Shown: positions 1 to 11,245, counted from the first letter of the stretch. The stretch is DNA of 11,515 nucleotides from Syntrophomonadaceae bacterium (GCA_003553895.1 PWFM01000036.1:1-11515); one strand, 5' to 3'. The notes: generated from the sequence alone by a model not told the origin. A program made the numbers and translations.

Positions 1-107
1 AAACAATAAGTCATCGCCGCCGTCAAGGTCGTCTTGCCGTGGTCCACGTGACCAATCGTCCCTACGTTCACATGCGGTTTCGTCCGCTCAAACTTCTGCT
101 TCGCCAA
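1..107 (-). CDS. tuf: Elongation factor Tu, N-terminal fragment (runs off left edge)
   Basis: EF-Tu delivers aminoacyl-tRNA to the ribosomal A site in a GTP-dependent way in the cytoplasm. Only the first 35 codons are in the window. They read (M)AKQKFERTKPHVNVG and then TIGHVDHGKTTLTAA, which is the nearly invariant EF-Tu N-terminus including the G1/P-loop motif GHVDHGKT. The start codon is TTG at 107-105: the conserved AKxKFERTKPHVN begins right after it, and an in-frame TAG immediately precedes it, so no upstream start is possible. A strong ribosome binding site lies 7 nt upstream. The gap to fusA is 15 nt, so it is translated from the same transcript as fusA. Identity is certain; the remainder of the gene lies beyond the edge. 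Confidence 0.97.
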   Translation of the reverse strand, partial: MAKQKFERTKPHVNVGTIGHVDHGKTTLTAAMTYC

Positions 108-114
108 CTAAATG

Positions 115-121
115 CACCTCC
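115..121 (-). promoter_or_regulatory. Ribosome binding site of tuf
   Basis: GGAGGTG on the minus strand, 7 nt before the TTG start of tuf and 1 nt after the fusA TAG stop codon. It decides the TTG start and places translation of tuf directly behind termination on fusA, so coupling between the two is likely. Confidence 0.85.
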
Positions 122-122
122 A

Positions 123-2240
123 CTATTGATAAGCGATACTTTGAGTAATTATTTTTTGAGCAATGCTCTGGGGAACCTCTTCATAACGGTAAAACTCCAT
201 GCTGTAAACACCGCGCCCCTGGGTATGGGAACGCAGCTCAGTAGCATAACCAAATACTTCGGAAAGGGGCACAACCCCGCGCACTATTTGATGGGCGCCT
301 TTGGGTTCGGTAGCCAGGATCCGCCCCCTGCGCCCGGTTAAATCGCCAATTATATCGCCGAGGTACTCCTCGGGCGCGGAAATTTCCATTTTCATTACCG
401 GTTCCAGAAGTATGGGCGTCGCCTTGGACATGGCGGTTTTAAAAGCCTTGGAACCGGCAATCCGGAAAGCCAGTTCCGATGAATCCACTTCGTGGAAAGA
501 ACCGTCAACCAGGACAGTTTTAACATCGATCACCGGGTAACCGGCCAGGATCCCGTTGTGGGAAGCTTCCCTGAGCCCACTTTCAACGGATGGAATAAAA
601 TCTTTTGGAATCGCGCCTCCGACAATTTTGTTTTCGAAGAGAAACCCTTCCCCGGATTCAAGCGGCATGAGCTCGATTTTTACATGTCCGTACTGGCCGC
701 GACCGCCGGACTGGCGGACAAAACGCCCTTCGGCAACCGCCGCTTCCCGCACTGTTTCCTTGTAGGCAACCTGGGGCTTACCGACATTGGCCTGGACCTT
801 GAACTCCCGCAGGAGGCGGTCCACGATAATCTCGAGATGGAGCTCTCCCATCCCCGAAATGATCGTCTGGCCGGTCTCCTGATCGGTATGGATCTGGAAA
901 GTAGGATCTTCTTCAGCCAGGTGCTGCATGGAAATGGTCATTTTTTCCTGGTCGGCCTTCGTTTTAGGCTCAATGGCAATCGAGATGACCGGTTCGGGAA
1001 ACTTAATATTTTCTAAAATAATCGGTTTGTCAAGCGCGCAAAGGGATTCACCCGTGCTGATCTCTTTCGGCCCGGCCAGGGCCAGGATATCCCCGGTTTT
1101 AGCTTCCTCTATTTCCTCCCGGAAATTGGCGTGCATCCTGATCAGCCTGCTTACCCGCTGACGCTGCTGCCGCGTGGCATTGTAGACCATGGAACCCTTC
1201 TTCAGGGTGCCGGAATAAACCCGGACAAAAGCAATTTTACCTACATAGGGATCGACCATGATTTTAAAAACCAGGGCAGAGAAAGGGGCATCATTGGAGG
1301 GGAGGCGAAAATCTTCTTCGCCGTTTTTCGGGTTGAAGCCTTTTACCGCTCCCACTTCCACCGGGGGCGGCAGAAGCCTGACCACGGCGTCAAGCAGGGG
1401 CTGGACTCCCTTATTGCGATAGGAGGAGCCGCACAGGACCGGCACCAGGTTGTGATGGACCGTAGCTTTACGCAGGGCATTGTAGCACTCTTCTGCGGTA
1501 ATATCCTCGCCGTTGAAGTATTTTTCCATGACCCTGTCATCGTAATCGGCAACCATTTCAATTAACTTTTCCCGGTGCTGGTTTACCCTGTCCTGCATCT
1601 CCTCAGGAATATCGGTTTCGGTGCTGCGGGTGCCCAGATCGTCTTCATACATTATCGCCCGCAGGCTGATCAAATCAATTATGCCGACAAAACTGCCTTC
1701 CTGGCCGATGGGCAGCTGGATCGGCAAAACCTGGGCTTTTAGCCGGTCCCGCATTTGCTGGACCACACTGTAAAAGTCAGCGCCGATGGTGTCCATTTTA
1801 TTGATATAGGCCAGACGGGGGACATGGTAGCGATCGGCCTGGTGCCAGACCGTTTCCGACTGGGCCTCTACACCGCCCTTGGCGCAGAAAACAGCGACCA
1901 CTCCGTCCAGGACGCGCATCGACCGTTCAACTTCCACCGTAAAGTCCACGTGTCCGGGCGTGTCTATAATATTAATCAAATTATCTTTCCACCGGCAGGA
2001 AGTAGCTGCGGAAGTAATGGTTATGCCGCGTTCCTGCTCCTGGGCCATCCAGTCCATAGTTGCTGTCCCATCATGAACTTCACCCAGCTTGTGCACACGC
2101 CCGGAATAAAACAGGATCCTCTCGGTGGTGGTCGTTTTGCCGGCATCGATATGAGCGGCAATGCCGATGTTCCTGATCTTATTCAGATCTTGCTGCACAT
2201 TTAATTCTTTTTTTGCTCCGTTCTTTGCTTCCTTGCTCAT
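123..2240 (-). CDS. fusA: Elongation factor G
   Basis: EF-G is the GTPase that drives translocation of tRNAs and mRNA after peptide bond formation and, with ribosome recycling factor, splits terminated ribosomes. The 705-residue product has the usual length. The GTPase motifs are all visible: G1 AHIDAGKT (29-36), switch I RGITI (71-75), G3 DTPGH (93-97), G4 NKMD (147-150) and a G5-like GSSYRNKG near 271-278. Domain II follows (about 315-405), then domain III with GMGELHLE (463-470), domain IV with its decoding-site tip HEVDSSE (583-589), and domain V ending near residue 690. The ATG start at 2240 has the overlapping site AGGAGGGGTGA just upstream. It has a short lysine-rich N-terminal extension before NIGIAAHIDAGKT compared with many EF-Gs. 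The gene ends in TAG. It is the canonical str-operon EF-G; nothing points to a FusB-type or tetracycline-protection paralogue. Confidence 0.98.
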   Translation of the reverse strand: MSKEAKNGAKKELNVQQDLNKIRNIGIAAHIDAGKTTTTERILFYSGRVHKLGEVHDGTATMDWMAQEQERGITITSAATSCRWKDNLINIIDTPGHVDFTVEVERSMRVLDGVVAVFCAKGGVEAQSETVWHQADRYHVPRLAYINKMDTIGADFYSVVQQMRDRLKAQVLPIQLPIGQEGSFVGIIDLISLRAIMYEDDLGTRSTETDIPEEMQDRVNQHREKLIEMVADYDDRVMEKYFNGEDITAEECYNALRKATVHHNLVPVLCGSSYRNKGVQPLLDAVVRLLPPPVEVGAVKGFNPKNGEEDFRLPSNDAPFSALVFKIMVDPYVGKIAFVRVYSGTLKKGSMVYNATRQQRQRVSRLIRMHANFREEIEEAKTGDILALAGPKEISTGESLCALDKPIILENIKFPEPVISIAIEPKTKADQEKMTISMQHLAEEDPTFQIHTDQETGQTIISGMGELHLEIIVDRLLREFKVQANVGKPQVAYKETVREAAVAEGRFVRQSGGRGQYGHVKIELMPLESGEGFLFENKIVGGAIPKDFIPSVESGLREASHNGILAGYPVIDVKTVLVDGSFHEVDSSELAFRIAGSKAFKTAMSKATPILLEPVMKMEISAPEEYLGDIIGDLTGRRGRILATEPKGAHQIVRGVVPLSEVFGYATELRSHTQGRGVYSMEFYRYEEVPQSIAQKIITQSIAYQ

Positions 2241-2279
2241 GTCACCCCTCCTCTCCTGAAAATACCGGTTCCTGCTTTA

Positions 2280-2307
2280 AAGTCCCGGCCTGTAGTTGCT
2301 GAGACTT
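2280..2307 (-). other. Intergenic hairpin between rpsG and fusA
   Basis: On the minus strand AAGTCTC (2307-2301) can pair with GGGACTT (2286-2280), a 7-bp stem with one G-T wobble and a 14-nt loop. It is not followed by a T tract, so it is not an intrinsic terminator. The surrounding 114-nt spacer (2241-2354) is the longest gap inside the rpsL-to-tuf unit. A role in RNA processing, stability or ribosomal protein binding is possible but not shown. Confidence 0.4.
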
Positions 2308-2354
2308 GCCTGTAAAGAAACCGCTAATATAAATCATAATTACTGCCGGATAAA

Positions 2355-2825
2355 TTACCAGCGATAATGGGCAAAAGCCTTATTGGCTTCCGCCATCTTG
2401 TGTGTATCTTCCTTCTTCTTAATAGAATTGCCGGTTCCGCTGGCCGCTTCCATCAACTCTGCCGCCAGGCGCTGATCCATGGTTCTCTCAGAGCGCCCGC
2501 GGGCAAAACTTATAATCCAGCGTATGGCCAGGATATTCTTGCGATGAGAACTGACCTCCACCGGCACCTGGTAGGTTGCCCCGCCCCCCCGGCGGGCTTT
2601 TACTTCCAGGACCGGCGCAACATTGCGGACGGCAGTTTCAAAAACTTCATCCGGATCCTTGCCGGTTTTTTCCCGGATTATATCAAAAGCGCCGTATATG
2701 ATGTCCTGGGCGTCTCCCCTTTTGCCATCATACATCAGCTTGTTGATAAACCTGGTGACCAGTTTACTGTTATAAAGCGGATCCGCTATAATTTCTCTTT
2801 TCGATACAGGGCCTTTACGTGGCAT
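2355..2825 (-). CDS. rpsG: 30S ribosomal protein S7
   Basis: S7 binds the 3' major domain of 16S rRNA, nucleates assembly of the 30S head and contacts tRNA near the exit site. The product is 156 residues, the usual bacterial length. Diagnostic segments are the N-terminal MPRKGPVSKRE, DPLYNSKLVTRFINKLM (16-32), the RNA-binding ARRGGGATYQVPVEV stretch near residues 77-91, and the C-terminal KKKEDTHKMAEANKAFAHYRW. The ATG start at 2825 is fixed by the conserved N-terminus. It lies 25 nt after rpsL and is followed by fusA, the standard str order. The rpsL-rpsG gap is too short to hold the large S7 feedback site known between these genes in Escherichia coli. Confidence 0.98.
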   Translation of the reverse strand: MPRKGPVSKREIIADPLYNSKLVTRFINKLMYDGKRGDAQDIIYGAFDIIREKTGKDPDEVFETAVRNVAPVLEVKARRGGGATYQVPVEVSSHRKNILAIRWIISFARGRSERTMDQRLAAELMEAASGTGNSIKKKEDTHKMAEANKAFAHYRW

Positions 2826-2829
2826 ATTC

Positions 2830-2844
2830 GATCACCCACTCCTT
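2830..2844 (-). promoter_or_regulatory. Ribosome binding site of rpsG
   Basis: The minus strand reads AAGGAGTGGGTGATC followed by 4 nt and ATG. It resembles the extended anti-16S sequence AAGGAGGTGATC with two extra bases inside. The AAGGAG core alone would be unusually far from the start (14 nt), so the GGTGATC part probably contributes to positioning. Confidence 0.6.
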
Positions 2845-2850
2845 ACTAAT

Positions 2851-3228
2851 TTACTGCGTTTTCGGCTTCTTGGTGCCGTACTTCGAACGTCCCTGGGCCC
2901 TGTTTTCCACTCCGGCGGCATCGAGAGCGCCCCGTACCAGGTGGTAACGAACCCCGGGTAAATCTTTAACCCGGCCACCTCTGACCAGGACAACCGAGTG
3001 TTCCTGGAGGTTATGTCCAATCCCGGGAATATAGGCTGTCGCTTCGATTCCATTGGTCAGGCGGACTCTGGCAATTTTCCGCAAGGCTGAATTAGGCTTT
3101 TTCGGGGTAGTGGTCGAAACCCTGGTGCAAACCCCCCTTTTCTGCGGTGAACGATCCAGCGCCGGCGCGGTCCTTTTCTTGGTAATCTGCTTACGCCCCT
3201 TACGAACTAACTGGTTGATTGTCGGCAT
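2851..3228 (-). CDS. rpsL: 30S ribosomal protein S12
   Basis: S12 sits at the decoding centre of the 30S subunit and affects fidelity. The product has 125 residues, normal for the family. It begins MPTINQLVRKGRK and has the two loops that approach the decoding site: TTPKKPNSALRK (40-51) and GGRVKDLPGVRYH (84-96). Residues at which changes give streptomycin resistance or dependence (Lys43, Lys88) are the ordinary sensitive ones, and Asp89, the site of methylthiolation by RimO in some bacteria, is present. The ATG start at 3228 has a near-perfect ribosome binding site 5 nt upstream that overlaps the stop codon of the preceding gene. Rpl7Ae-like, rpsL and rpsG are almost certainly cotranscribed. 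Confidence 0.98.
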   Translation of the reverse strand: MPTINQLVRKGRKQITKKRTAPALDRSPQKRGVCTRVSTTTPKKPNSALRKIARVRLTNGIEATAYIPGIGHNLQEHSVVLVRGGRVKDLPGVRYHLVRGALDAAGVENRAQGRSKYGTKKPKTQ

Positions 3229-3233
3229 TAGTC

Positions 3234-3243
3234 CACCTCCTTT
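3234..3243 (-). promoter_or_regulatory. Ribosome binding site of rpsL
   Basis: AAAGGAGGTG on the minus strand, 5 nt before the ATG of rpsL. Its first two bases belong to the TAA stop of the L7Ae-like gene (3244-3242), so ribosomes ending on that gene uncover or sit on this site, which suggests translational coupling. Confidence 0.85.
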
Positions 3244-3508
3244 AAACTTCCTTTAATATGGCAGCCGTGGCTGCTTTAACCTTAATCCCAAACATTTTGC
3301 CGAGCCGGTCCATCGATTCGACCTGCCGCACTTCCACACCATTATCATCGCAGGCGGAGGCTACAGGGCGAATCACTTTTTCCTCGGCATCACCGGCAAC
3401 GAAAACCATCTCAACCTCCCCTTTTTCAAGGGCTTTCATGGTTTGCCTGGTCCCTACCACCTTATGCCGGGAGCTATTAATCAATTCTTCCATTACCTGA
3501 TCTTCCAA
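3242..3508 (-). CDS. rplGB: Ribosomal L7Ae/L30e/S12e/Gadd45-family RNA-binding protein (YbxF-like)
   Basis: A small cytoplasmic RNA-binding protein related to Bacillus subtilis YbxF, a family member that binds kink-turn RNA and associates with ribosomes. The 88-residue product shows the family pattern: VVGTRQTMKALEKGEV near the start (17-32), where the GT+QT segment contacts RNA, then VEMVFVAGDAEE, a central helix, the VESMDRLGKMFGI segment and the final VKAATAAILKE. Its place between rpoC and rpsL is the usual one in Bacillota. The start is uncertain. TTG at 3508 is 9 nt after GGAAGGTGA and is preferred; the alternative ATG at 3493 gives an 83-residue protein closer to YbxF in length but has only a weak binding site. 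The preferred ribosome binding site can fold into a hairpin. The gene symbol is taken from the B. subtilis homologue. Confidence 0.9.
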   Translation of the reverse strand: MEDQVMEELINSSRHKVVGTRQTMKALEKGEVEMVFVAGDAEEKVIRPVASACDDNGVEVRQVESMDRLGKMFGIKVKAATAAILKEV

Positions 3509-3509
3509 C

Positions 3510-3526
3510 GGAAAGGCTCACCTTCC
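3510..3526 (-). promoter_or_regulatory. Hairpin covering the ribosome binding site of the L7Ae-like gene
   Basis: On the minus strand GGAAGG (3526-3521) can pair with CTTTCC (3515-3510), six pairs including one G-T, leaving the loop TGAGC. The ribosome binding site GGAAGGTGA is the 5' arm plus part of the loop, and the TTG start lies 1 nt beyond the stem. The fold could reduce initiation at TTG; the pairing is seen in the sequence and the effect is inferred. Confidence 0.4.
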
Positions 3527-3571
3527 TTATCAAAAACCTCTCCTCTAAACGCCTTTAAGACGCACTTTAAG

Positions 3572-3600
3572 ATTTTAACACCATGGGCAAACCTTGTCAA
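3572..3600 (-). promoter_or_regulatory. Sigma-A type promoter of the L7Ae-like/rpsL/rpsG/fusA/tuf unit
   Basis: The -35 box is a perfect TTGACA (3600-3595). A 17-bp spacer leads to TAAAAT (3577-3572), five of six to consensus, with TG one base upstream of it as in an extended -10. The sequence just upstream, 3601-3618, is a continuous A/T tract (AAAAAAGAAAATTTTTAA) that resembles an UP element. The predicted start is near a G at 3565, which gives a leader of about 57 nt. Starting with G would fit growth-rate control through GTP levels in Bacillota, but the exact start is inferred. Confidence 0.85.
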
Positions 3601-3626
3601 TTAAAAATTTTCTTTTTTGCAGGCCT

Positions 3627-7331
<3,705 letters not shown>

Positions 7332-7370
7332 AAAGATCTCTCCTTTCGCCAGGCTTAACCTGCGCTACTA
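7332..7370 (-). promoter_or_regulatory. rpoB-rpoC junction: tandem TAG stops, small hairpin, ribosome binding site
   Basis: rpoB ends with TAG (7370-7368) followed directly by a second in-frame TAG (7367-7365). CGCAGG and CCTGGCG then form a short stem with one bulge. AAAGGAG (7346-7340) lies 8 nt before the TTG of rpoC and decides that start. No promoter or terminator is visible, so rpoC depends on transcription from rpoB. Confidence 0.8.
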
Positions 7371-10300
7371 GTAGATGCTTTCTTCGTCTTCCTCCAGCTC
7401 TTCCGATTCATCTGGCGATTGATCGCCGTCTTCACTGCCCTGATCTCCGGAGCGCTCCGGCTCATCAGCGCTTTCATCCTCTTCTTCCTCTTCTTCAAGC
7501 TGGTCTAAAGAAACTTCTTCAACATTCTCTTCCTGGAGATCCAGCGGTTCAGAGAGGTCTTCTTTCTCTTCTGATTCCCCTGTGGAATCATCTGCCGCTT
7601 CTTCTTCCAGGCCTAAATCTTCAGCAGCTTCATCTTCTTCTTTGCTTTCGCTTTCCTCTTCTTCACCTTCATCCTTTTTCTCTTTCTGGTAAATGAAGCG
7701 ATCAAGGTCATCTTCATCGGACTCCATGCCCTCGATATTGACATCGAGGCGGCGGTAATCGCCTTCGTCCTCGCCTTCCTTGATCTCCACTTCCCCCTTT
7801 TCTTCGCTCAAAACCTTGACGTCAAGGGAAAGGCTCTGCAGTTCTTTAACCAAAACTTTAAACGATTCCGGCACGCCCGGTTCGGGAATATTTTCGCCTT
7901 TGACAATAGCTTCGTAGGTTTTCACCCGGCCAACCACATCGTCTGATTTTACGGTCAGTATTTCCTGGAGGGTGTAGGCCGAACCATAAGCTTCCAGGGC
8001 CCATACCTCCATCTCGCCGAAACGCTGGCCGCCAAACTGGGCTTTGCCGCCCAGGGGCTGCTGGGTAACCAGCGAATAAGGGCCGGTGGAACGGGCATGG
8101 ATCTTGTCGTCAACCAGGTGGGCCAGCTTGAGCATGTAGACATAACCTACCGTCACCTTTTCATCAAAAGGCTCACCGGTTCGCCCGTCATATAGGGTGG
8201 TCTTGCCGTTTTCAGGCAGATCGGCTTCCCGGAAACACCCGAACACATCATCTTCGGAGGCCCCGTCAAAAACCGGTGAGGCGATACTGATGCCCAGCGT
8301 ACTGGCCGCCCAGCCCAGGTGGGCTTCCAGGACCTGCCCGATATTCATCCGGGAGGGAACTCCCAGGGGATTAAGGACAATGTCCAGGGGAGCGCCGTCG
8401 GGCAGGAAGGGCATATCTTCTTCCGGCAGAATGCGGGCAATAACCCCTTTGTTGCCATGCCGACCGGCCATTTTATCTCCCTCGGAAATTTTCCGCTTCT
8501 GGGCCACATAAACCCGGACCAGCTGGTTAACCCCGGGGGACAGCTCATCGCCATCTTCCCGGTTGAAAACCTTGACATCAACTACAATACCCGACTCGCC
8601 GTGCGGTATGCGCAGGGAAGTGTCCCGCACTTCCCTGGCTTTTTCGCCAAAGATAGCCCGCAGGAGGCGTTCTTCCGCGGTCAGTTCGGTTTCCCCTTTG
8701 GGGGTAACTTTACCGACCAGGATATCGCCGGCTCTCACTTCGGCGCCGATACGGATAATACCCCGGCCGTCGAGGTCTTTCAGGGCTTCTTCACCCACAT
8801 TGGGGATATCGCGGGTAATTTCTTCCGGGCCGAGCTTGGTATCCCTGGCTTCAGATTCATATTCCTCGATATGAATGGAAGTAAAAGTATCTTCTTTTAC
8901 CAGTTTTTCGCTGATTAATATGGCGTCTTCGTAGTTATAGCCTTCCCAGGGCATAAAAGCAACCAGGACGTTGCGGCCCAGGGCCATCTCGCCCATGTTG
9001 GTGCAGGAGCCGTCGGCAATGACTTCACCGGCCTTCACTTTTTGCCCCCGCTGAACTATGGGGTGCTGGTTTACACAGGTGCCCTGGTTGGAACGCTTAA
9101 ATTTCTGCAGGTAGTAAACATCGATGCGGCCGTCAAAACCGGGGACGCGATCAATTTCGAAGCGCTCCCTGGTCCGGCCGTTAATCCGGTAATTCCTGAC
9201 ATCCTCTTCGTCATCGCGGCGGACCACGACTTCGCTGCTGGTCACCCGGACCACTTCGCCGTCGGCCAGGCAAACCGCCACCGCGCCCGAATCTATCGCC
9301 GCCTTGCTCTCCAGGCCCGTGCCCACAAAAGGCGCTTCAGTCTGGAGCAGGGGCACCGCCTGGCGCTGCATGTTGGAACCCATCAGGGCCCGGTTGGCAT
9401 CGTCGTTTTCCAAAAACGGGATCAGGGCGGTGGCCACACTGACCAGCTGCTTCGGAGACACGTCCATGAAATCAACTTCATTTGGGTGCCGCATAACCGT
9501 GTCGTAGTAGTAGCGGCAGATAACCCGGTTGCTGGCAAACCGGCCGTCTTCATCCAGCTTGGCGTTAGCCTGGGCGATGACGAAACGGTCTTCGTCATCT
9601 GCAGTCAGGTAAACAATCTCCGAAGTGACCCGTCCTTCATTTTTATCGACCCGCTGGTAAGGGGTTTCTATAAAGCCGTATTCATTGATGCGGGCATAAG
9701 TGCCGAGCGACCCGATCAGGCCGATGTTCGGGCCTTCCGGGGTTTCAATCGGGCAGATCCGCCCGTAGTGGGAATGGTGAACGTCGCGCACTTCAAAACC
9801 GGCCCGCTCCCTGCTCAGGCCGCCGGGCCCGAGGGCGCTGAGGCGCCGTTTATGGGTCAGTTCAGCCAGCGGGTTGGTCTGATCCATAAACTGGGACAGC
9901 TGGCTGCTGCCGAAAAATTCCTTAATTGAAGCAATCACCGGGCGGATATTGATCAAAGCCTGCGGAGTAATCGCTTCCACATCCTGGATGGTCATCCTTT
10001 CCCGCACGACACGTTCCATCCGGGAAAGGCCGATCCGGAACTGGTTCTGGAGCAGCTCCCCTACACTGCGCAGGCGCCTGTTACCCAGGTGGTCAATGTC
10101 GTCGGCATGGCCGATGCCATCAAAAAGGTTGAAGATATAGTTAACTGCGGCAATAATATCGGAGATAACCAGGTGCCTGGTCGCCAAATCGACATTGCCG
10201 TTACCGATGACCAGGTAGTCCCGGTCCCGGTAATTAATTTTCACTCTCTGGATATTGTTCTCATCAATAACCCGGGCCACCTCTTCATCAATGGTGGTCC

Positions 10301-11222
10301 CGGCCGGGAACAGGACTGTGCCTTCAGCGGGATCCTTGATCTCTTCGGCCAGTTCATGCCCGAAGAGGCGCTCGGTCATGGAGAGCTTCTTGTTCGCTTT
10401 AAACCGTCCCACATAGGCAAAATCATAACGCTTGCCGTCAAAGAACAGCGAATCAAAAAGCGACCGGGCATTTTCAACATTTAACGGTTCGCCGGGCCGT
10501 AAGCGCTTGTATATTTCCAGCAGAGCCGATTCTTCCGAATCAGTATGATCCTTATCCAAAATATCCTTCAGGCGGGGATCATGGCCCAGCACTTCCTGAA
10601 TCTCTTCATCTGTACCGTAACCGATGGCCCTGAGAAGAACCGTTACCGGTATCTTCCTGGTCCGATCCACGCGGACATAAACACCCTCAGAGACATCTGT
10701 CTCAAACTCAAGCCAGGTGCCGCGATTGGGTATGATGGTGGCATTGATCAATTCCTTACCGGTAGCGCCGGTTGGATCAGGCTGCTTCTTGAAATAAACA
10801 CCCGGTGAGCGGACCAGCTGGCTGACGATAACCCTTTCGGCCCCGTTGATGATGAAAGTGCCGTTTTCGGTCATCATCGGAAAATCGCCCATAAACACTT
10901 CCTGCTCTTTGACTTCGCCTGTTTCCTGGTTGATCAGGCGCACCTTTACCTTTAAAGGCACGGCATAGGTGGCATCTCGTTCCTTGCAATCCTCCACGGA
11001 ATACTTTGGTTCGCCAAGCGAATAGTCGAAAAATTCCAGGACCAGGTTGCCTGTAAAGTCCTGGATTGGAGAAAAATCATCAAATATTTCCTTGAGACCC
11101 TGATTAACAAACCAGTCAAACGAACTGCGCTGCACTTCTATTAGGTTCGGAAGGTCGAGAACCTCGTTGATACGGGCAAATGAACGCCGTTGCCTTAAAC
11201 CTGTTGCGACGTTAGTGGACAT
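7368..11222 (-). CDS. rpoB: DNA-directed RNA polymerase subunit beta with long acidic C-terminal tail
   Basis: Beta forms the other half of the polymerase cleft and the rifampicin pocket. The product is 1284 residues; the conserved core ends near residue 1138 (PESFKVLVKELQSLSLDVKVL region). Visible elements: N-terminal RRSFARINEVLDLPNLIEVQ; rifampicin cluster I at about 438-469 with Gln444, Asp447, His457, Arg460 and Ser462, all the ordinary sensitive residues; GYNYEDAILISE (761-772); and GDKMAGRHGNKGV (915-927), the active-site segment with conserved lysines. Residues 1139-1284 are an extra 146-residue tail; its last 106 residues contain 55 Asp/Glu and only 6 Lys/Arg, so it should be disordered. 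B. subtilis beta is about 1190 residues with a much shorter acidic end. The ATG at 11222 follows GGGGAGTGA (11240-11232) with nine A/T bases between. Its own promoter and leader lie upstream. Confidence 0.98.
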   Translation of the reverse strand: MSTNVATGLRQRRSFARINEVLDLPNLIEVQRSSFDWFVNQGLKEIFDDFSPIQDFTGNLVLEFFDYSLGEPKYSVEDCKERDATYAVPLKVKVRLINQETGEVKEQEVFMGDFPMMTENGTFIINGAERVIVSQLVRSPGVYFKKQPDPTGATGKELINATIIPNRGTWLEFETDVSEGVYVRVDRTRKIPVTVLLRAIGYGTDEEIQEVLGHDPRLKDILDKDHTDSEESALLEIYKRLRPGEPLNVENARSLFDSLFFDGKRYDFAYVGRFKANKKLSMTERLFGHELAEEIKDPAEGTVLFPAGTTIDEEVARVIDENNIQRVKINYRDRDYLVIGNGNVDLATRHLVISDIIAAVNYIFNLFDGIGHADDIDHLGNRRLRSVGELLQNQFRIGLSRMERVVRERMTIQDVEAITPQALINIRPVIASIKEFFGSSQLSQFMDQTNPLAELTHKRRLSALGPGGLSRERAGFEVRDVHHSHYGRICPIETPEGPNIGLIGSLGTYARINEYGFIETPYQRVDKNEGRVTSEIVYLTADDEDRFVIAQANAKLDEDGRFASNRVICRYYYDTVMRHPNEVDFMDVSPKQLVSVATALIPFLENDDANRALMGSNMQRQAVPLLQTEAPFVGTGLESKAAIDSGAVAVCLADGEVVRVTSSEVVVRRDDEEDVRNYRINGRTRERFEIDRVPGFDGRIDVYYLQKFKRSNQGTCVNQHPIVQRGQKVKAGEVIADGSCTNMGEMALGRNVLVAFMPWEGYNYEDAILISEKLVKEDTFTSIHIEEYESEARDTKLGPEEITRDIPNVGEEALKDLDGRGIIRIGAEVRAGDILVGKVTPKGETELTAEERLLRAIFGEKAREVRDTSLRIPHGESGIVVDVKVFNREDGDELSPGVNQLVRVYVAQKRKISEGDKMAGRHGNKGVIARILPEEDMPFLPDGAPLDIVLNPLGVPSRMNIGQVLEAHLGWAASTLGISIASPVFDGASEDDVFGCFREADLPENGKTTLYDGRTGEPFDEKVTVGYVYMLKLAHLVDDKIHARSTGPYSLVTQQPLGGKAQFGGQRFGEMEVWALEAYGSAYTLQEILTVKSDDVVGRVKTYEAIVKGENIPEPGVPESFKVLVKELQSLSLDVKVLSEEKGEVEIKEGEDEGDYRRLDVNIEGMESDEDDLDRFIYQKEKKDEGEEEESESKEEDEAAEDLGLEEEAADDSTGESEEKEDLSEPLDLQEENVEEVSLDQLEEEEEEDESADEPERSGDQGSEDGDQSPDESEELEEDEESIY

Positions 11223-11245
11223 TAAAAAAAATCACTCCCCTGATA

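Noticed and set aside
492..1016. A 174-codon plus-strand open frame opposite fusA, with other plus-strand frames opposite fusA and rpoC.
   Set aside because: Same reason: shadows of conserved coding sequence, with no independent support.
2317..2354. A possible fusA promoter (TTTATC, 17 bp, TATATT) after rpsG.
   Set aside because: The -35 matches only three of six, and such matches are common in A/T-rich spacers.
2826..2850. An Escherichia coli-like S7 feedback site between rpsL and rpsG.
   Set aside because: The gap is only 25 nt and is filled by the ribosome binding site, so the known structured element cannot fit.
3491..3546. An 18-codon open frame starting at a TTG behind AGAGGAG in the L7Ae-like leader.
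   Set aside because: Too short and with a weak start; it overlaps the real gene and is more likely a by-product of the purine-rich leader.
9814..9910. Possible rifampicin-resistance changes in rpoB, and streptomycin-resistance changes in rpsL.
   Set aside because: The key residues (Gln444, Asp447, His457, Arg460, Ser462 in beta; Lys43 and Lys88 in S12) are the usual sensitive ones. The Thr at beta 449 is normal in Bacillota.
9042..9929. A 295-codon open frame on the plus strand opposite rpoB, and a 199-codon one at 8319-8918.
   Set aside because: They lie fully antisense to highly conserved rpoB. The products have no recognisable domain, and long antisense open frames are expected opposite genes with this codon bias.
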